Source: Fragilaria crotonensis
Taxonomy: Eukaryota > Bacillariophyta > Fragilariophyceae > Fragilariales > Fragilariaceae
Direction of reading: 5' to 3'
Length of the DNA stretch: 52,503 bases
Assembly (NCBI GenBank): GCA_022925895.1
Contig: JAKSYS010000439.1
Location: 1-52,503, forward strand
How positions within the stretch are numbered: the stretch's first letter is position 1; every line of letters starts with the position of its first letter. The translations under genes were made by a program, and so were the position numbers. The notes under the pieces are model-generated. The model did no database searches. It was given only the letters and a program-made list of their open reading frames with translations, and was not told the origin of the DNA. Below are positions 1-10,206 of this stretch, one piece after another.

Positions 1-789
1 CAAAATACACGTACGTCACAGCGCACGCAAAAATTACATGTAATGCAAACGTACTTAGACCAGCACTGATATGTGGTACATTGACGTACCATATACTGCG
101 CAAGCATGGTGTGACGTGCAGTACAAATGCACAACAGCGTGAACGTCGACGTGACAGAAAGTATCGCCATTCGCCATACTACAGCGTACAGTGTGACCAA
201 CGGCTCGCACAGCGTTGTGTGTATGCATACAATTCTAACTACGTACCGGTACGTAATACGTACACTATCATCGTAGTGAACAAAGCAATACAGCAATACA
301 GCATGCACAATGCAGTGTGCTCTACAGGTACATACTACACTGAACATGAACAATGCTAGTACCGCCGTACCTGCTAGTACAAGAACACGGTACAAGTGTA
401 CTAGTACTGTTCTTCACTGTGACTAATGTACTATACTTCTTAGGCACTCGAACCAGCATTCCTTGAACGACTAAAAAAATTCAAATGCAGACACTATCAT
501 TTTTTTGGATACATAACGGAAATGCATTTACATACCACTTTGTAGTATGATACGAATAGAAATGTAATCAGTACGAATAAAATATGAATTACAAGTACAA
601 CCAGCCTTTGTGATGTATGTACAAATTGTTAAGCACTAGTAATGTATATACAATATATTGAAATTTGGTTGTGGATGTGTTTGAAAACATGGCGCAGCAA
701 CACAAATTAAATAAGGAGCACGAGCACATGTAGGAGAGCATTACAAAATCACTTTGTGCAACACGGAATCACACACCCGAGTGAGAATC
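1..789. other. Non-coding, GTAC-rich intergenic sequence
   Basis: No open frame with an ATG start and sensible composition is visible. The first 470 bases are unusually rich in the palindrome GTAC and in variants such as CGTAC and AGTAC. The rest is AT-rich. It probably holds the promoter of the gene starting at 790, but no clear TATA box or initiator can be assigned. Confidence 0.5.
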
Positions 790-2483
790 ATGGCAGGGAG
801 GAAGAGGAGATCACGTGAAGACAATGAAGGAAATGAAGAGAACGTGGACCCGAATGAGGATAGGAGGGACAAGAGGCAAGAATGGCAAGAGAAACAAGGA
901 GGTCAGGTAGGCACAGCACAAGGAAGAAATGAACGAGAGCCAAATGCACCAAATCAAGACCAGGTAGATCATTCGAGAAGCCAATCTCCCACTAGAGGTA
1001 GTGGAAATGCAGCTGATCACCACTCTCCATTTAGAGGTGGTCATCATGCTCGGCACCACTCTCCATCTAGTAGAGGTGGTAATGAAGGCTCTCACCAACA
1101 TCAACAAGGAATACAAGAGAGACAGCGGAACCAGCAAAATCAAGGACGGACTGATGACTCAAGAAGCCAATCTCCCACTGGAGCTAGTGGTAACGCAACT
1201 GATCACCACTCTCCATTTAGAGGTGGTCTTCATGATCGGCACCGCTCTCCATCTAGAGGTGGCAACCCAGGATCTCGACAATATCGAAACAATCCTCATG
1301 ATTGGCATCGACATAATTGTCAACCTGATCATCGCTCTCCATTTAGAGGTAATGATCAGGTGCAGGATGACACTCCATTTAGAGGTCGTCCTGCTGACAG
1401 ATTGTGGCAACGTCAACGTGCGCATGAATCCCACCGTTGTCATCCGCGGGAAGGTGGTAACGCCAGATCTCGAGGACGATGGAGTCGGAGGGATGAGGCT
1501 TCTTTGTCTGGAAGTGAATCCAGTTATGATTCAGGATATTCCTTGACTGACGATGACGGTCCTCTGTCTCGTCGATCAAGAGGACAAACTGGTGAGGATA
1601 ATATCCGAAAAAAGGCTATGTCATACAGAACTGCCCATGATAGTCAAAAGAAGCACATCGTTGATAGAATTCAAGTCGTTGTAAAGGGAATGATATTCAG
1701 GAAGATGAAGTTCATTACGAGTGAGGCAATGTTCAATAGAGCAATGAAGATTGTTCTTGAAACTGAAGAACCAGATGACGAGGACGAATTTGTGAGGATA
1801 TACAAGACATGTGTTGTTGGCAGCATCAATGGCAAGAGAAGTACCTGTGAGCAGGCAGGTGGGAGGATTGTCAAGGAACTACTTCGTCAACTTGATTACG
1901 CCAACGCAGATGATCTTAACCCACCATACTCAATGCAGACACTTGAAAAATTGAGGCAAGGAGAACATGAACTTGACAAGAAAGCATTTCAGTGGTTTAT
2001 TGGGAGTTTCTGGCATGTGTGTCGGAAAGAAAGTTTGGGAGGAAAAAGTACTATTACAGGGTATCTGAAGCTGTTGTGGACAAGGGAAGTCAAGAACTTG
2101 TGGTAACAGTGTCTGATGAGGCTTTTGCTCTCCTCCTTTACGAGAATTACATTGAAAAATGGATAACACGGTATCACACAGAACGCCGTGGCGAGAAGGC
2201 TGATACGAAGATCACGGGCAAATACACATCATCGGTAATGGATCACTGCCTGTATGGAGGGTGGAGTGCGGAGGGAGTTGCGAGATTCAATGAATTGTCG
2301 ATGCTTGTAGATAGGGACAGAAAGAGTGCTAATGCAAAGAAAGCTGAAGAAGAAGTGCTCCTTGCATTGAGGAGACAAAAATTTGGAGATCGCGTGGACA
2401 ATGACATTCTGAGAGACCCCGAGGAAGAAGGAGGGAGACGGCGTGTAATGCCTGAAGCAGTAGAGGCGTTTTGTGAATTGTAA
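790..2483 (+). CDS. RGG/SP-rich protein with conserved C-terminal domain, one frame break
   Basis: The first ATG with good context is at 790 (ATCATGG); the open frame upstream of it lacks an ATG. Residues 1 to about 275 are low-complexity and hydrophilic, with repeated SPFRGG and SPSRGG motifs like RNA-binding RGG/SR tails, followed by an acidic-serine stretch. A basic, ordered-looking C-terminal part follows. The frame beginning at 790 runs to a stop at 2106, but the conserved continuation (SDEAF, ENYIEKW, GGWSAEGVARFNEL) lies in another frame from about 2040 to 2483. The switch is near GGGAGGAAAAAG at 2037-2048, so one base is missing, by sequencing error or mutation. The C-terminal half resembles the gene at 4983-6424 in motif order, so the two are probably paralogues. 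Function is not recognised; RNA binding is only suggested by the RGG motifs. Confidence 0.65.
976..1083 (+). repeat. In-gene direct repeat, copy 1
   Basis: This 108-bp unit encodes a stretch running from RSQSPTRG to SSRGGN and recurs 186 bp downstream with few changes. Shorter partial units (RSPFRGN, TPFRGR) follow. It marks expansion of the disordered RGG/SP region by tandem duplication. Confidence 0.8.
1162..1266 (+). repeat. In-gene direct repeat, copy 2
   Basis: This is the second copy of the 976-1083 unit. It is 105 bp long and one codon shorter (SPSRGG in place of SPSSRGG), with the reading frame preserved. Confidence 0.8.
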
Positions 2484-2925
2484 TTGTAACAAGAACAATG
2501 AAATGCTCACGATATAGAATTTTGTCATTATAGGGACACATTGCACAGAGACGCACTACTGGGAGTACATCGGTACAATCAGATGGTGTGTTGTACGGTG
2601 AATGTGACAGATGGAATACAAAGAAGAGAGTGTAACATAGATATCACATGATCAAAGATGTGACACACTGTACAGTCAGTGTGACAAGGCTGTACTATAA
2701 TCGAAAAACATTAGTCCTTTGTACCATTTTGTGGTACGCAATTAGTAGGGAGTACTATTTTGTTCAGGTGTACCAAAATTGATACACAAAAACCATGGTA
2801 CAAATCTGTACCGGACTCAAAAAAATATTTTACAGTTACCACCATATGGTAGGTGTACAACCCGGAACCCTCTGAGGAATTGTATGATCTCAATCAGGCG
2901 TTACAAACTTCAATGACGCCCATGG

Positions 2926-3077
2926 CTTGAACGGTCCTTTGCTGAACAAAGGACTACTGCACCACCAAGTAATGTGGGCTTTACCAGTAAGGCACGACGT
3001 GTAGGCACACTACTCTTTCAAGCAAGATCCTCGCAGGTGACTGATGTCCACACAAAAACTCGGGCTGGTGCAGCAAC
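2926..3077. repeat. Dispersed direct repeat, copy 1
   Basis: About 152 bp, starting CTTGAACGGTCC and ending GCAGCAAC, repeated 263 bp downstream with a few substitutions and one-base indels. No coding potential or terminal structure is seen. Confidence 0.85.
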
Positions 3078-3188
3078 AGAGAGAAGCAAGGAATGACAGG
3101 AACAATAATTGCGTCCTTGCAACAATTGTGGCCAAACAGCACAACGCCCTCCAAATCAATCAACAACAATGTATCAGACGTCCAATTT

Positions 3189-3342
3189 CTTGAACGGTCC
3201 TTTGCTGAACAAAAGGACTACTGCACCAACCAAGTAATGTGGGCTTTACCAGTAAGGCACGACGTGTAGGCACACTACTCTTCGAGCAAGATCCTCGCAG
3301 GTGACTGATGTCCACACACAAAACTTGAGCTGATGCAGCAAC
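3189..3342. repeat. Dispersed direct repeat, copy 2
   Basis: Second copy of the 2926-3077 unit. It differs mainly by single-base indels (CAAAAGG for CAAAGG, CCAACC for CCACC) and scattered substitutions. The 111-bp spacer between copies is not repeated. Confidence 0.85.
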
Positions 3343-4982
3343 TGAACAATATTATCAATCAATTGCGATGACAATGCTTGCCTGGTGAAGTTGATGAATG
3401 TAAAACTGACAAAACAGATCAAAATTGGAGTGAGTAATTTACTTATTTCGATTGTGATGCAGCAAAGCAGTTCAGTTTTGGTGGCAAAACAGCAAGATCT
3501 TGATCAGTGGAGCAAGTACGGTGAAAAGAGTACCTACTGTCGAAGGAAAAGCGCAGGTTACAGTGCTCCTACCACCCTGCAGTAGAAGCCACGTGAGTTT
3601 GGCGCGTACTACCAGTAAGCATTCACTGTACAAAAACAACAGTCCTGGTACAACGATGCCGTAGAAAATACGTGGATGTAGAGTTTTTGTACATCCGGGT
3701 TACCCTGCGGCAACACACCAAAATTCCCTGATCTCATCCATTCAAAAAGAACAACAACCTTGTTATCTTCAAAGCCAAAACTCTCACAGATTCATCTCAT
3801 GACATAAGAGGATGGGATGTTACTTACAGAAACGAATTTGGTGAAGAATTGAGAAAAGAGTGAATGGAAGAGTGTCAGTTCACTTGAGGATCTGACACTG
3901 GATGGAGTTGTGTACCAAAAATGAGTTCGACGCATAACGGTCGTTTAACGTCTTTTTAACATTGATTTAACGGATTAAGTCCCGAGAAGGTTGATGCCAC
4001 CTTCACACAAACGCAGGTTTTGTGGTGCATTAACTAGCAAGGTCCGCAGTGGGTCGATGCCGGCAACAAGCAGCAGAATCAAATTGGATGGCAACGTATA
4101 TTCAAAGGCACGCCTACAAGACGAGTATTACCATCGACATCGTAAGCACACCAAATATCGATGCACCGGAACACAATTGCAGAAAAAAAGGTAGATACAG
4201 TGATATAAACGCAGTGGCAACAACGATGGCAAATGCGGAATGAGGATGTTTAAGGCCATTTTCTACGCGCAAAAAAAGCAATAGAACAACGAGCAATCAC
4301 ACAAAAGCTAATAATTATATACAACAACCGTCAACATATGGAACGACGGGTACAGCAATTTTACATACCATCGTGATGAAGTGATGACGCATCTGCAGAG
4401 GCCCACATGAGTCACACTAAATTGGTTAACAATAAACACGTCTTGATCACGCATTAGCGAAAACGAAAGCAATCAAGGTAAGGCGTAAGAACAATACAGT
4501 CGTATTCCAGTCCGGTCCAAGTACCTGCTGAAGTATAGTACGTAAGAACTCAAAAAAGAAGTGCAAACGTTTGAATCGGGTGGGTCGCGTATCCTTTACG
4601 TTAGATACAGCGGCAGTACGTTTATCAAATTTTTAGTTTTGTAATAGCAGGGTACCAGTTAACAATGCTATTAATTTATTACTGACATTTTTAATGCGGG
4701 AAACAATGTTTAAAAATAAAGTATGCGCGGCAGGTTTGATTTTCAAATGAATCGTAGTAAGTAGTATTTTTTGTTTTAAATTTAACAAGTGTTTCGTGTT
4801 ACATTTATACATGCAACGAACCACATGTTGGCACCCATTATTTTTCTTCATGAAGCTCAATGATCAACGTTTGAATAAGTTTGCATTAATCGTGGAATGA
4901 CGAAGACGTATAGCACGCTGAACAAAAATGAGTTCATAAAACACAAAGTTCAAAATACAAACATTTGACTGATTTGTTTCAG

Positions 4983-6424
4983 ATGAACGGAATGCATCAT
5001 CGCGGTCAACTTGACCCATCATCCGTTTTGGATGATGAACTTCCTTCGATACTTACAAAAAACATGTTGTATATGTCGGGACGAAAACATTGCGCAGTTG
5101 CCGATGCCGTGCAAAGTGATCAAAACGTATATCATCAACCACAGCAGCAAGTAACGCCAATCATGAGTGGTTATTCTCCCATGCCAGCAATGCTAGAAGG
5201 CAGAGTATTAGAGCGTGCGTCAATGCCTGAAAATATTGCAATTGTTCCTCCACATCTTGTACCGCTTAACATGCAGCTTCAAAACACAATTGCATCGCAA
5301 CGCATGATGGTGAAGAGTGTGTTAAAACAAAGTTGTTCAGTCGTCTCAAGTTTTTCAAAAGACTTGCATGGTTTATATGATTTACGACGTGGCACGGTTT
5401 GTTCGATGATTGTTGCTAATTGCAATGTGGCGAAAGAAGACGTCGATGAATACTGGTGGGCAGACATGCGTAAACTTGTTGTTTGTTCTCACACAGATCG
5501 TCGCAACAATGTCATCAAAAACATGCGCTTAAGATTCAGAGGTAAGTGAAATGATATTAATTGCTCGAGTGCAAGCAAATGACTAACGTTTGTTTTATTG
5601 TCACAAATCAGATGGCATGTGTGGTAAGATTCCGCACTTCAAAGTTAACAATGGTCAGAATGCCGATATGGACTACATGTTAGCAATGCGAGACAATTTG
5701 GTTCATTATGTGCATTTAATTGATATCTATGCGCCTTGCATTGTTGGACACAGTAATTGGAATGACAAGGCTAACATGATGAGTTATTGTCGTTCAGATT
5801 CTGGGGTTTTCAATGAGTATGTGTTTTTGCTAAGCGACGAAGCTTTCATGCTTCTTGTTTTACTTAATTACACAGCGACATGGATGTCTGAATTGGCATT
5901 GGAACAATCAAAGGTATGACGATACAGTGCAATGTTTTGAATTTGTTTGATTGCCGTGCTGACACATTGCTAAAAATATGGCCGATACATTGTTACAGAT
6001 TCAAGCACATGTTAATGCTGTTGCTGTTCCGGTCCCCGCTATCGTGGTAAGTTTTGGTTTGTTGCGTGACAGTAACGCAAGCATGCAACAAAACTAACAC
6101 TTGTTGTAATGTTAGGCACCAAAATATACATTGTCACGAAAATAACGCAACGATACTAATGGTGTAGCTGGAATTGGATGGACTGAAGATGGCATGAATA
6201 AGTTTAATGATCTCTACGATTCAGTGAAAGAAGACAGGATTTCGCATGGAGTGATGTTTAATAATCAATTGCTGAATGTGTTTTTGGAGCGCCAACGTGT
6301 TGTGAAACCAAATCCGCAACGTGCAAACAACCGTAAGCGCAAAGCGATGCCACGAGATGATATGGGATGTATTGACACCGTGCTGTGCACAAATGAAAAT
6401 CCAGACGGCATTGTGCCTTTATAA
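4983..6424 (+). CDS. Four-exon gene of unrecognised family, with one in-frame TAA
   Basis: Exons inferred from splice signals and continuous frame are 4983-5541, 5612-5913, 5999-6046 and 6116-6424. The introns are 70, 85 and 69 bp, with GTAAGT/GTATGA donors, ACTAAC-like branch sites and AG acceptors. The spliced protein has an N-terminal hydrophilic part, a central helical region (EYWWADMRKLV, DRRNNVIKNM), then a conserved part with LLSDEAFMLLVLLNY and GWTEDGMNKFNDL, and ends with a basic NRKRK tract. Motif order matches the gene at 790-2483 (SDEAF, then GGWS and FNEL), so they are likely paralogues. An in-frame TAA sits at 6143-6145 in exon 4, just before the GWTEDG motif, while the frame stays conserved beyond it. 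Either this copy is a recent pseudogene, the acceptor is elsewhere, or the base is an error. Function unknown. Confidence 0.6.
5542..5611 (+). other. Intron 1 of the 4983-6424 gene
   Basis: Donor GTAAGTG, branch-like GACTAACG at 5581-5588, acceptor AAATCAG. Removing 70 bp joins AGA-G to AT-GGC and keeps the frame. Confidence 0.75.
5914..5998 (+). other. Intron 2 of the 4983-6424 gene
   Basis: Donor GTATGAC, acceptor TGTTACAG, 85 bp. It falls between codons (SK then IQ). Confidence 0.7.
6047..6115 (+). other. Intron 3 of the 4983-6424 gene
   Basis: Donor GTAAGTTTT, branch-like AACTAACAC near 6092, acceptor AATGTTAG, 69 bp. It falls between codons (AIV then APK). The downstream exon contains the TAA discussed under the gene. 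Confidence 0.65.
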
Positions 6425-6931
6425 TGTGATTAGTTTAATATTGATTAAGATGCAGATATTTACCACACACCAACTCATAAATGGACAGTACAATACAACA
6501 TAATCAGGCGGTGCTAAGTAAAGCAATATGAAATGCAAAATTAAAGATTAACTAGAGACGAAAGATCAGGAATACGCCTGATTAGATTACGTTGTTTCGT
6601 GAGAAGAAACCCAGGATTCCGTATTCTAAATTTTACCGGAATCTATCAATTAGAACTCGGGTGTATCAAAGAGTATTTTGTTGGATTCCGAATTCTGAAC
6701 TTCGGAACATGTGCATACAAAAGTACGGAATACGAAAAAAAAACTAGTACGTGAACAATAATGTGGCATTATTTTGTACGGATCTATGCATAATTTAATT
6801 CGTATAAATCCAAACAAAAAATAGGGATATGTGACACGAATTCAGGTCTTGCTTTTTAGATGTGGTACTGTATTCCTAATAATAATTGTGCAGTGTTCAT
6901 CAAGATTAATTTATACTACATAGTGGGTTCC
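6425..6931. other. AT-rich intergenic region
   Basis: No supported gene. It holds a few imperfect inverted GGATTCCG/CGGAATC repeats and ends at the target-site duplication of LINE A. Confidence 0.5.
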
Positions 6932-6949
6932 TCACAACTGATTGGAGTA
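6932..6949. repeat. Target-site duplication of LINE A, 3' side
   Basis: TCACAACTGATTGGAGTA matches 10189-10206 at 17 of 18 bases. Together they bracket the minus-strand LINE A copy. Confidence 0.85.
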
Positions 6950-7080
6950 AAAAAACTCGAGATCTATTTAACGTGCTGCCGCTAAGCCCATGACAGGAGG
7001 CAATCGACTCGCATGGGTGGGCACTACACTGGGGTGTATAGTAGCCACCAGTACAAACACAGATATTCTGGGTGCTTGCG
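6950..7080 (-). other. LINE A 3' UTR with T-ending tail
   Basis: The last ~110 bp are shared with the end of the nested insert at 9141-9250, including GCGGCAGCACGT and an A/T-rich AAATAGAT block, and both end in a T run on the sense strand (seven to eight T). This is probably the 3' signal recognised by the element's reverse transcriptase. Confidence 0.7.
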
Positions 7081-9124
7081 TCAACCGTGACGGAAGTATT
7101 CCCGAATAGAACGCATGCCTTGTAATGCTCGCTGTTTGACTCTCCTGTAACTCTCTTGGAAAATAGATCGGTTCACCGATAACCAATTCTTAGTGACACT
7201 GAGTGCTTGCTGATCGTGGTCGCTTGCATCTCGATGCAGTAACCGTTGAACTTGTGTCTCGTACATACTGCGATGTCGATAGATGTTATCCAATTGGTAT
7301 CGAACTTCTCGTCTTGTCGCCTCTGCTCGCGTCCTCTCGTCGTGACCATGAACCTCTTGGTTGCGTGTTTTCCAAAGTGTGTACCAACGTTGCCAGCAAA
7401 ACTGGATTATGCTGGCCTGCCACGTTAAACACATCCGGCTTAAGTCTTCAGTTGCGCTATGGTAATATGCGAGGTATCGTTGTTGGTGCACACACCACTC
7501 GTTGCAAAATCTCCCCATAAACAACTGGTCCCATCCGATGTGGCTTTGGTGGCGTAGAAGAGATTGCAGAGACGGATGACATGACTCGGATGCTATCATC
7601 GAGTCGTCGACGGCCAAAGAGATAAACCACTGGCGTAGACCAGCTAGCATCAAGGCACTTAACCGAGGAGACGTATTGGTTTCTATATGAAGGTCGCGCA
7701 TTGCTGACAAGAACTCGTTTCGCCAACGTTCGCGAGTTGGGTGCTCGCAGCGAAGGATGTGAGCGAAATCTTCTTGAATCGAGCCGCACAATGGGCACGT
7801 TCGGGAGCCGCCATCAAACTTGTTCGCTTGGGCATGGGTGGGTAACATACGATGAAGAAGCTTGACCAAATGGGTATGTGGAACGGTAGTCTTCTTGATG
7901 GCCAGTGCATGTGCATCCCATTGAATGGAGTTGAGGGTTGATGCGTCCCATCCTTGCCTGCGTTGGATATAATCAAGTAATGGTTTGGTGGTAGCTTCGT
8001 ACAGCAACACTTCAGAATACCGACTAGTGACGGTCCCGTCTGGGAGATGTAAATGGGCTCGTGCATGAGGGGACATAAGCACGTTCCCCCGATATGCACC
8101 AAATTCATGATTATATATACCAGCCTGAGTGTCGGCGTCCACGTTGAGTTGACCCATGAGATCCAGGGAGTGGTACGGGGTCGTTTCATCTTGATGGCCT
8201 TTGACGTATTGAAGAGTAACGCGAGGCAAAAATGCCGATTGAATTTCGATAAGAATGTCCCAATCTGGTCAAAGGCAATCCAGAATAACTTCTCTCGGTC
8301 CAAGTCAATCGCAACTTCTTGCTCTTGAGGATCGCGATCACCCTCTTCTTGTAATGTGTCGAGAACTCCTTGACTTGGTGGCCAGCACTCCTCTCCAGGG
8401 TTCATGCATGTATGTGAATTCCTTGATCCGAAGTAAGAATCTAAGGAAGGAAAGCATGCCGTATGCTTCTGCTCTGTAGGATTTTGGTGATCGTCCTCTG
8501 GCGGGGCCCATGCCTGTGGCAAGTCTCTCTCCTCGCAAAGTACTGATGACCCACCCCAAAGACCCGTGTCGCTTTAACTTCACGGATCCATCGCTGACAG
8601 CTCAACAGCCAGGCGTTAAATCCAAGCATAGTGTAAATGGGTTGACGTGGAGAGTGACATCACTCAGGAGTTCAGCCTCCCATGGTTCGAGAGTGCTAAC
8701 GAACAATTCGAACGTGGCCGTGGCCGACGTGGGGATGACCGGTGTCCGAATAGTCTGTGATGGAATGCCATGGAGTTTCCAGTATCCACCCTCCTCCGCG
8801 CTGACTTCTGCAGATCGCGCCTGTTCTGGCAATTGGACATATGTCCGTGATGTCACAGAGGATGATGGACGAAATCTGTCATAACCGACGTGACGATGTA
8901 CTGCGTAAGTGTTATCTGCGGTGAGTATGAATAAGGAGCTTCTGTGAATATACGCGAAGGATTGAAACCTTCGTTTGGAAAGGGGCTGCGTCCACGCTCC
9001 CAAGGCTCTGAATAATTGTCCTGTCTCATCACTCCAGAGGCGGTTGGCCGACTGCCATAACTTCCATTCGGTGTCTGACGGTCGATCTTGATGCACGGTA
9101 TGCCATCGTGTGCGCGAGCTCATC

Positions 9125-9140
9125 AATGATGGTCGCCCTA
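9125..9140. repeat. Target-site duplication of the nested insert, 3' side
   Basis: AATGATGGTCGCCCTA is identical to 9982-9997. Both copies read LGRPSL in the LINE A frame. Confidence 0.9.
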
Positions 9141-9981
9141 AAAAAAACCGAATATCTATTTTACGTGCTGCCGCTGTTCCGGATGACGACGGAACTCGAC
9201 TCACACGGATGACCGCTACCCTGGGGTACAGTAGAGGCCACAATAATTGTTTTGTGTTACTGCAATACTGTTGTACTGCAATTGTGCCAAATAATGCTGC
9301 ATGGAGTCGTTGTATCATAGGGAGGGTGACTGAAGTGCGGGAAAAACCTTGGATCATTGAACTTAGTTGCCGTAGGTTTAGTAGTCGCAGTGTACGTCGG
9401 TAGCATGTAGAGCACCACCATATGGTGCGTAGCGGTATACTCGGAGGATCGGTCACTCCAACTTTCGTTCGGAATTTGGTAGCGGTGTGTTCGGTCATTT
9501 GGAACGCCAAAGGGCGCAAAGCGGAAAGGGGTTGGGTCATGGAACTGGGTGGAGTCACCCCAAGAATAGTCATATCGGATTTCGTCACAGTACTTTGGTC
9601 AGCAGTGAAATAGGTCACGGTGCTGGTATGGATACCATCAATCGGTCGGAGGTCCTTCGTCTCTGATGGTGTTGAATCAAGCAAAATTTGGGGGATAGAC
9701 AGCGTAGAAACAATACCGGTTTCTACATGAGGAAAAAATCGATCACGTCGCACATCTGATGGTACCTCAAACGCTGCAACCGCTCCATACGCGTTGATGC
9801 CAATTGCACCACAATCATTCTCAAGCATATTGGTGTTGATACTTGTAGACGAGAGGTCGGGGGAAGGCTGTAGTGCCATCCGTTGACTTGACTTTGTTGT
9901 GCTCTAAGTTGCGTAGAAAACGTACCAGAACTCACGTAGAAACAACCACTTACTTGGCAAAAACTCCTCGGAAAAAATTCT
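9141..9981 (-). mobile_element. 841-bp non-autonomous or truncated element inside LINE A
   Basis: This insert is bounded by a perfect 16-bp duplication. Removing it joins LLGRPSL to MSSRTRWHTVHQ in frame, matching GEPSLQSSRPRWHSIHQ in LINE B. Its sense-strand 3' end, about 110 bp, aligns with the LINE A 3' UTR and ends in a T run, so the same retrotransposition machinery probably placed it. The remaining ~730 bp show no RT, endonuclease or RNase H motif. It is either a short passenger sharing the LINE 3' end (SINE-like) or a 5'-truncated copy of a relative with a long 3' UTR. The open frame crossing it appears to be chance. Confidence 0.75.
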
Positions 9982-9997
9982 AATGATGGTCGCCCTA
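9982..9997. repeat. Target-site duplication of the nested insert, 5' side
   Basis: Perfect 16-bp partner of 9125-9140. Confidence 0.9.
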
Positions 9998-10188
9998 GTA
10001 GCATACACGGGTCAAGTTCTTGTCCGTTCGGCTTCGTTATGTCCGATAGTGTTACAGCCTGCAGATACAGGCGACAATAATTCAGTTTTCGAATCTCTGT
10101 CGGTGTGAATCGGTCTGAGTGGACAATTGCGTCCATAAGATACATGTCATTCTCTCTTTGCGGTTGCGGAACACACGAGTCGTCAAGA

Positions 10189-10206
10189 TCACAACTGATC
10201 GGAGTA
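10189..10206. repeat. Target-site duplication of LINE A, 5' side
   Basis: TCACAACTGATCGGAGTA; partner of 6932-6949 with a single T/C difference. Confidence 0.85.

Larger units (their letters stand above)
2484..4982. other. Intergenic region without a supported gene
   Basis: Only short frames without ATG starts or conserved motifs are seen. The region contains the two-copy direct repeat at 2926-3077 and 3189-3342, several GTAC palindromes, and AT-rich sequence up to the next gene. A pyrimidine-rich stretch ending in TTTCAG at 4976-4982 directly before the ATG at 4983 looks like a 3' splice site, so a 5'-UTR intron or an upstream exon of the next gene may lie here. Confidence 0.5.
6950..10188 (-). 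mobile_element. LINE A: 5'-truncated non-LTR retrotransposon, decayed
   Basis: On the minus strand this copy encodes, in order, the region after the reverse transcriptase, an RNase H domain and a C-terminal CCHC-type zinc knuckle, followed by a 3' UTR of about 130 bp. The protein parallels the last part of LINE B (PTEIRKLNYCRLYLQAV against AAEIKKINYCRLYLRAV; YVKGHQD in both). The copy starts mid-ORF at about 10188, so it is 5'-truncated, which is usual for target-primed reverse transcription. It is bounded by an 18-bp direct repeat with one mismatch. The sense strand ends CTCGAG plus a run of T instead of poly(A). It is interrupted by an 841-bp insertion at 9141-9981 and by several frame breaks. 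Confidence 0.85.
7081..10188 (-). pseudogene. LINE A ORF2 C-terminal fragment (RNase H, zinc knuckle)
   Basis: Coding similarity runs from about 10188 down to the stop at 7081, in several frames. The part just inside 10188 reads VPQPQREND before MYLMDA, matching PPLEREHDQYIMEE of LINE B. RNase H lies around 8060-8600: SDGS with the first aspartate, SYRAEAYGM with the glutamate, and YVKGHQD. The C-terminal 382-aa open stretch (7081-8229) carries CPLCGSIQEDFAHILRC, a CCHC knuckle of the kind found after the RT or RNase H in many LINEs, followed by a long helical tail. At least three frame breaks plus the 841-bp insert make this copy inactive. Confidence 0.8.

Noticed and set aside
81-359. 92-codon open frame at the left end
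   Set aside because: It begins at TTG, has no ATG nearby and lies in low-complexity GTAC-rich sequence.
2037-2048. Programmed -1 frameshift in the RGG/SP-rich gene
   Set aside because: The A run is not placed as a canonical X-XXY-YYZ slippery site in the upstream frame, and no clear downstream structure was found.
8602-9879. 425-codon minus-strand open frame as one gene
   Set aside because: It is a chimera: the part above 9141 is the nested insert and the part below 9140 is LINE A ORF2, joined by chance through the target duplication.
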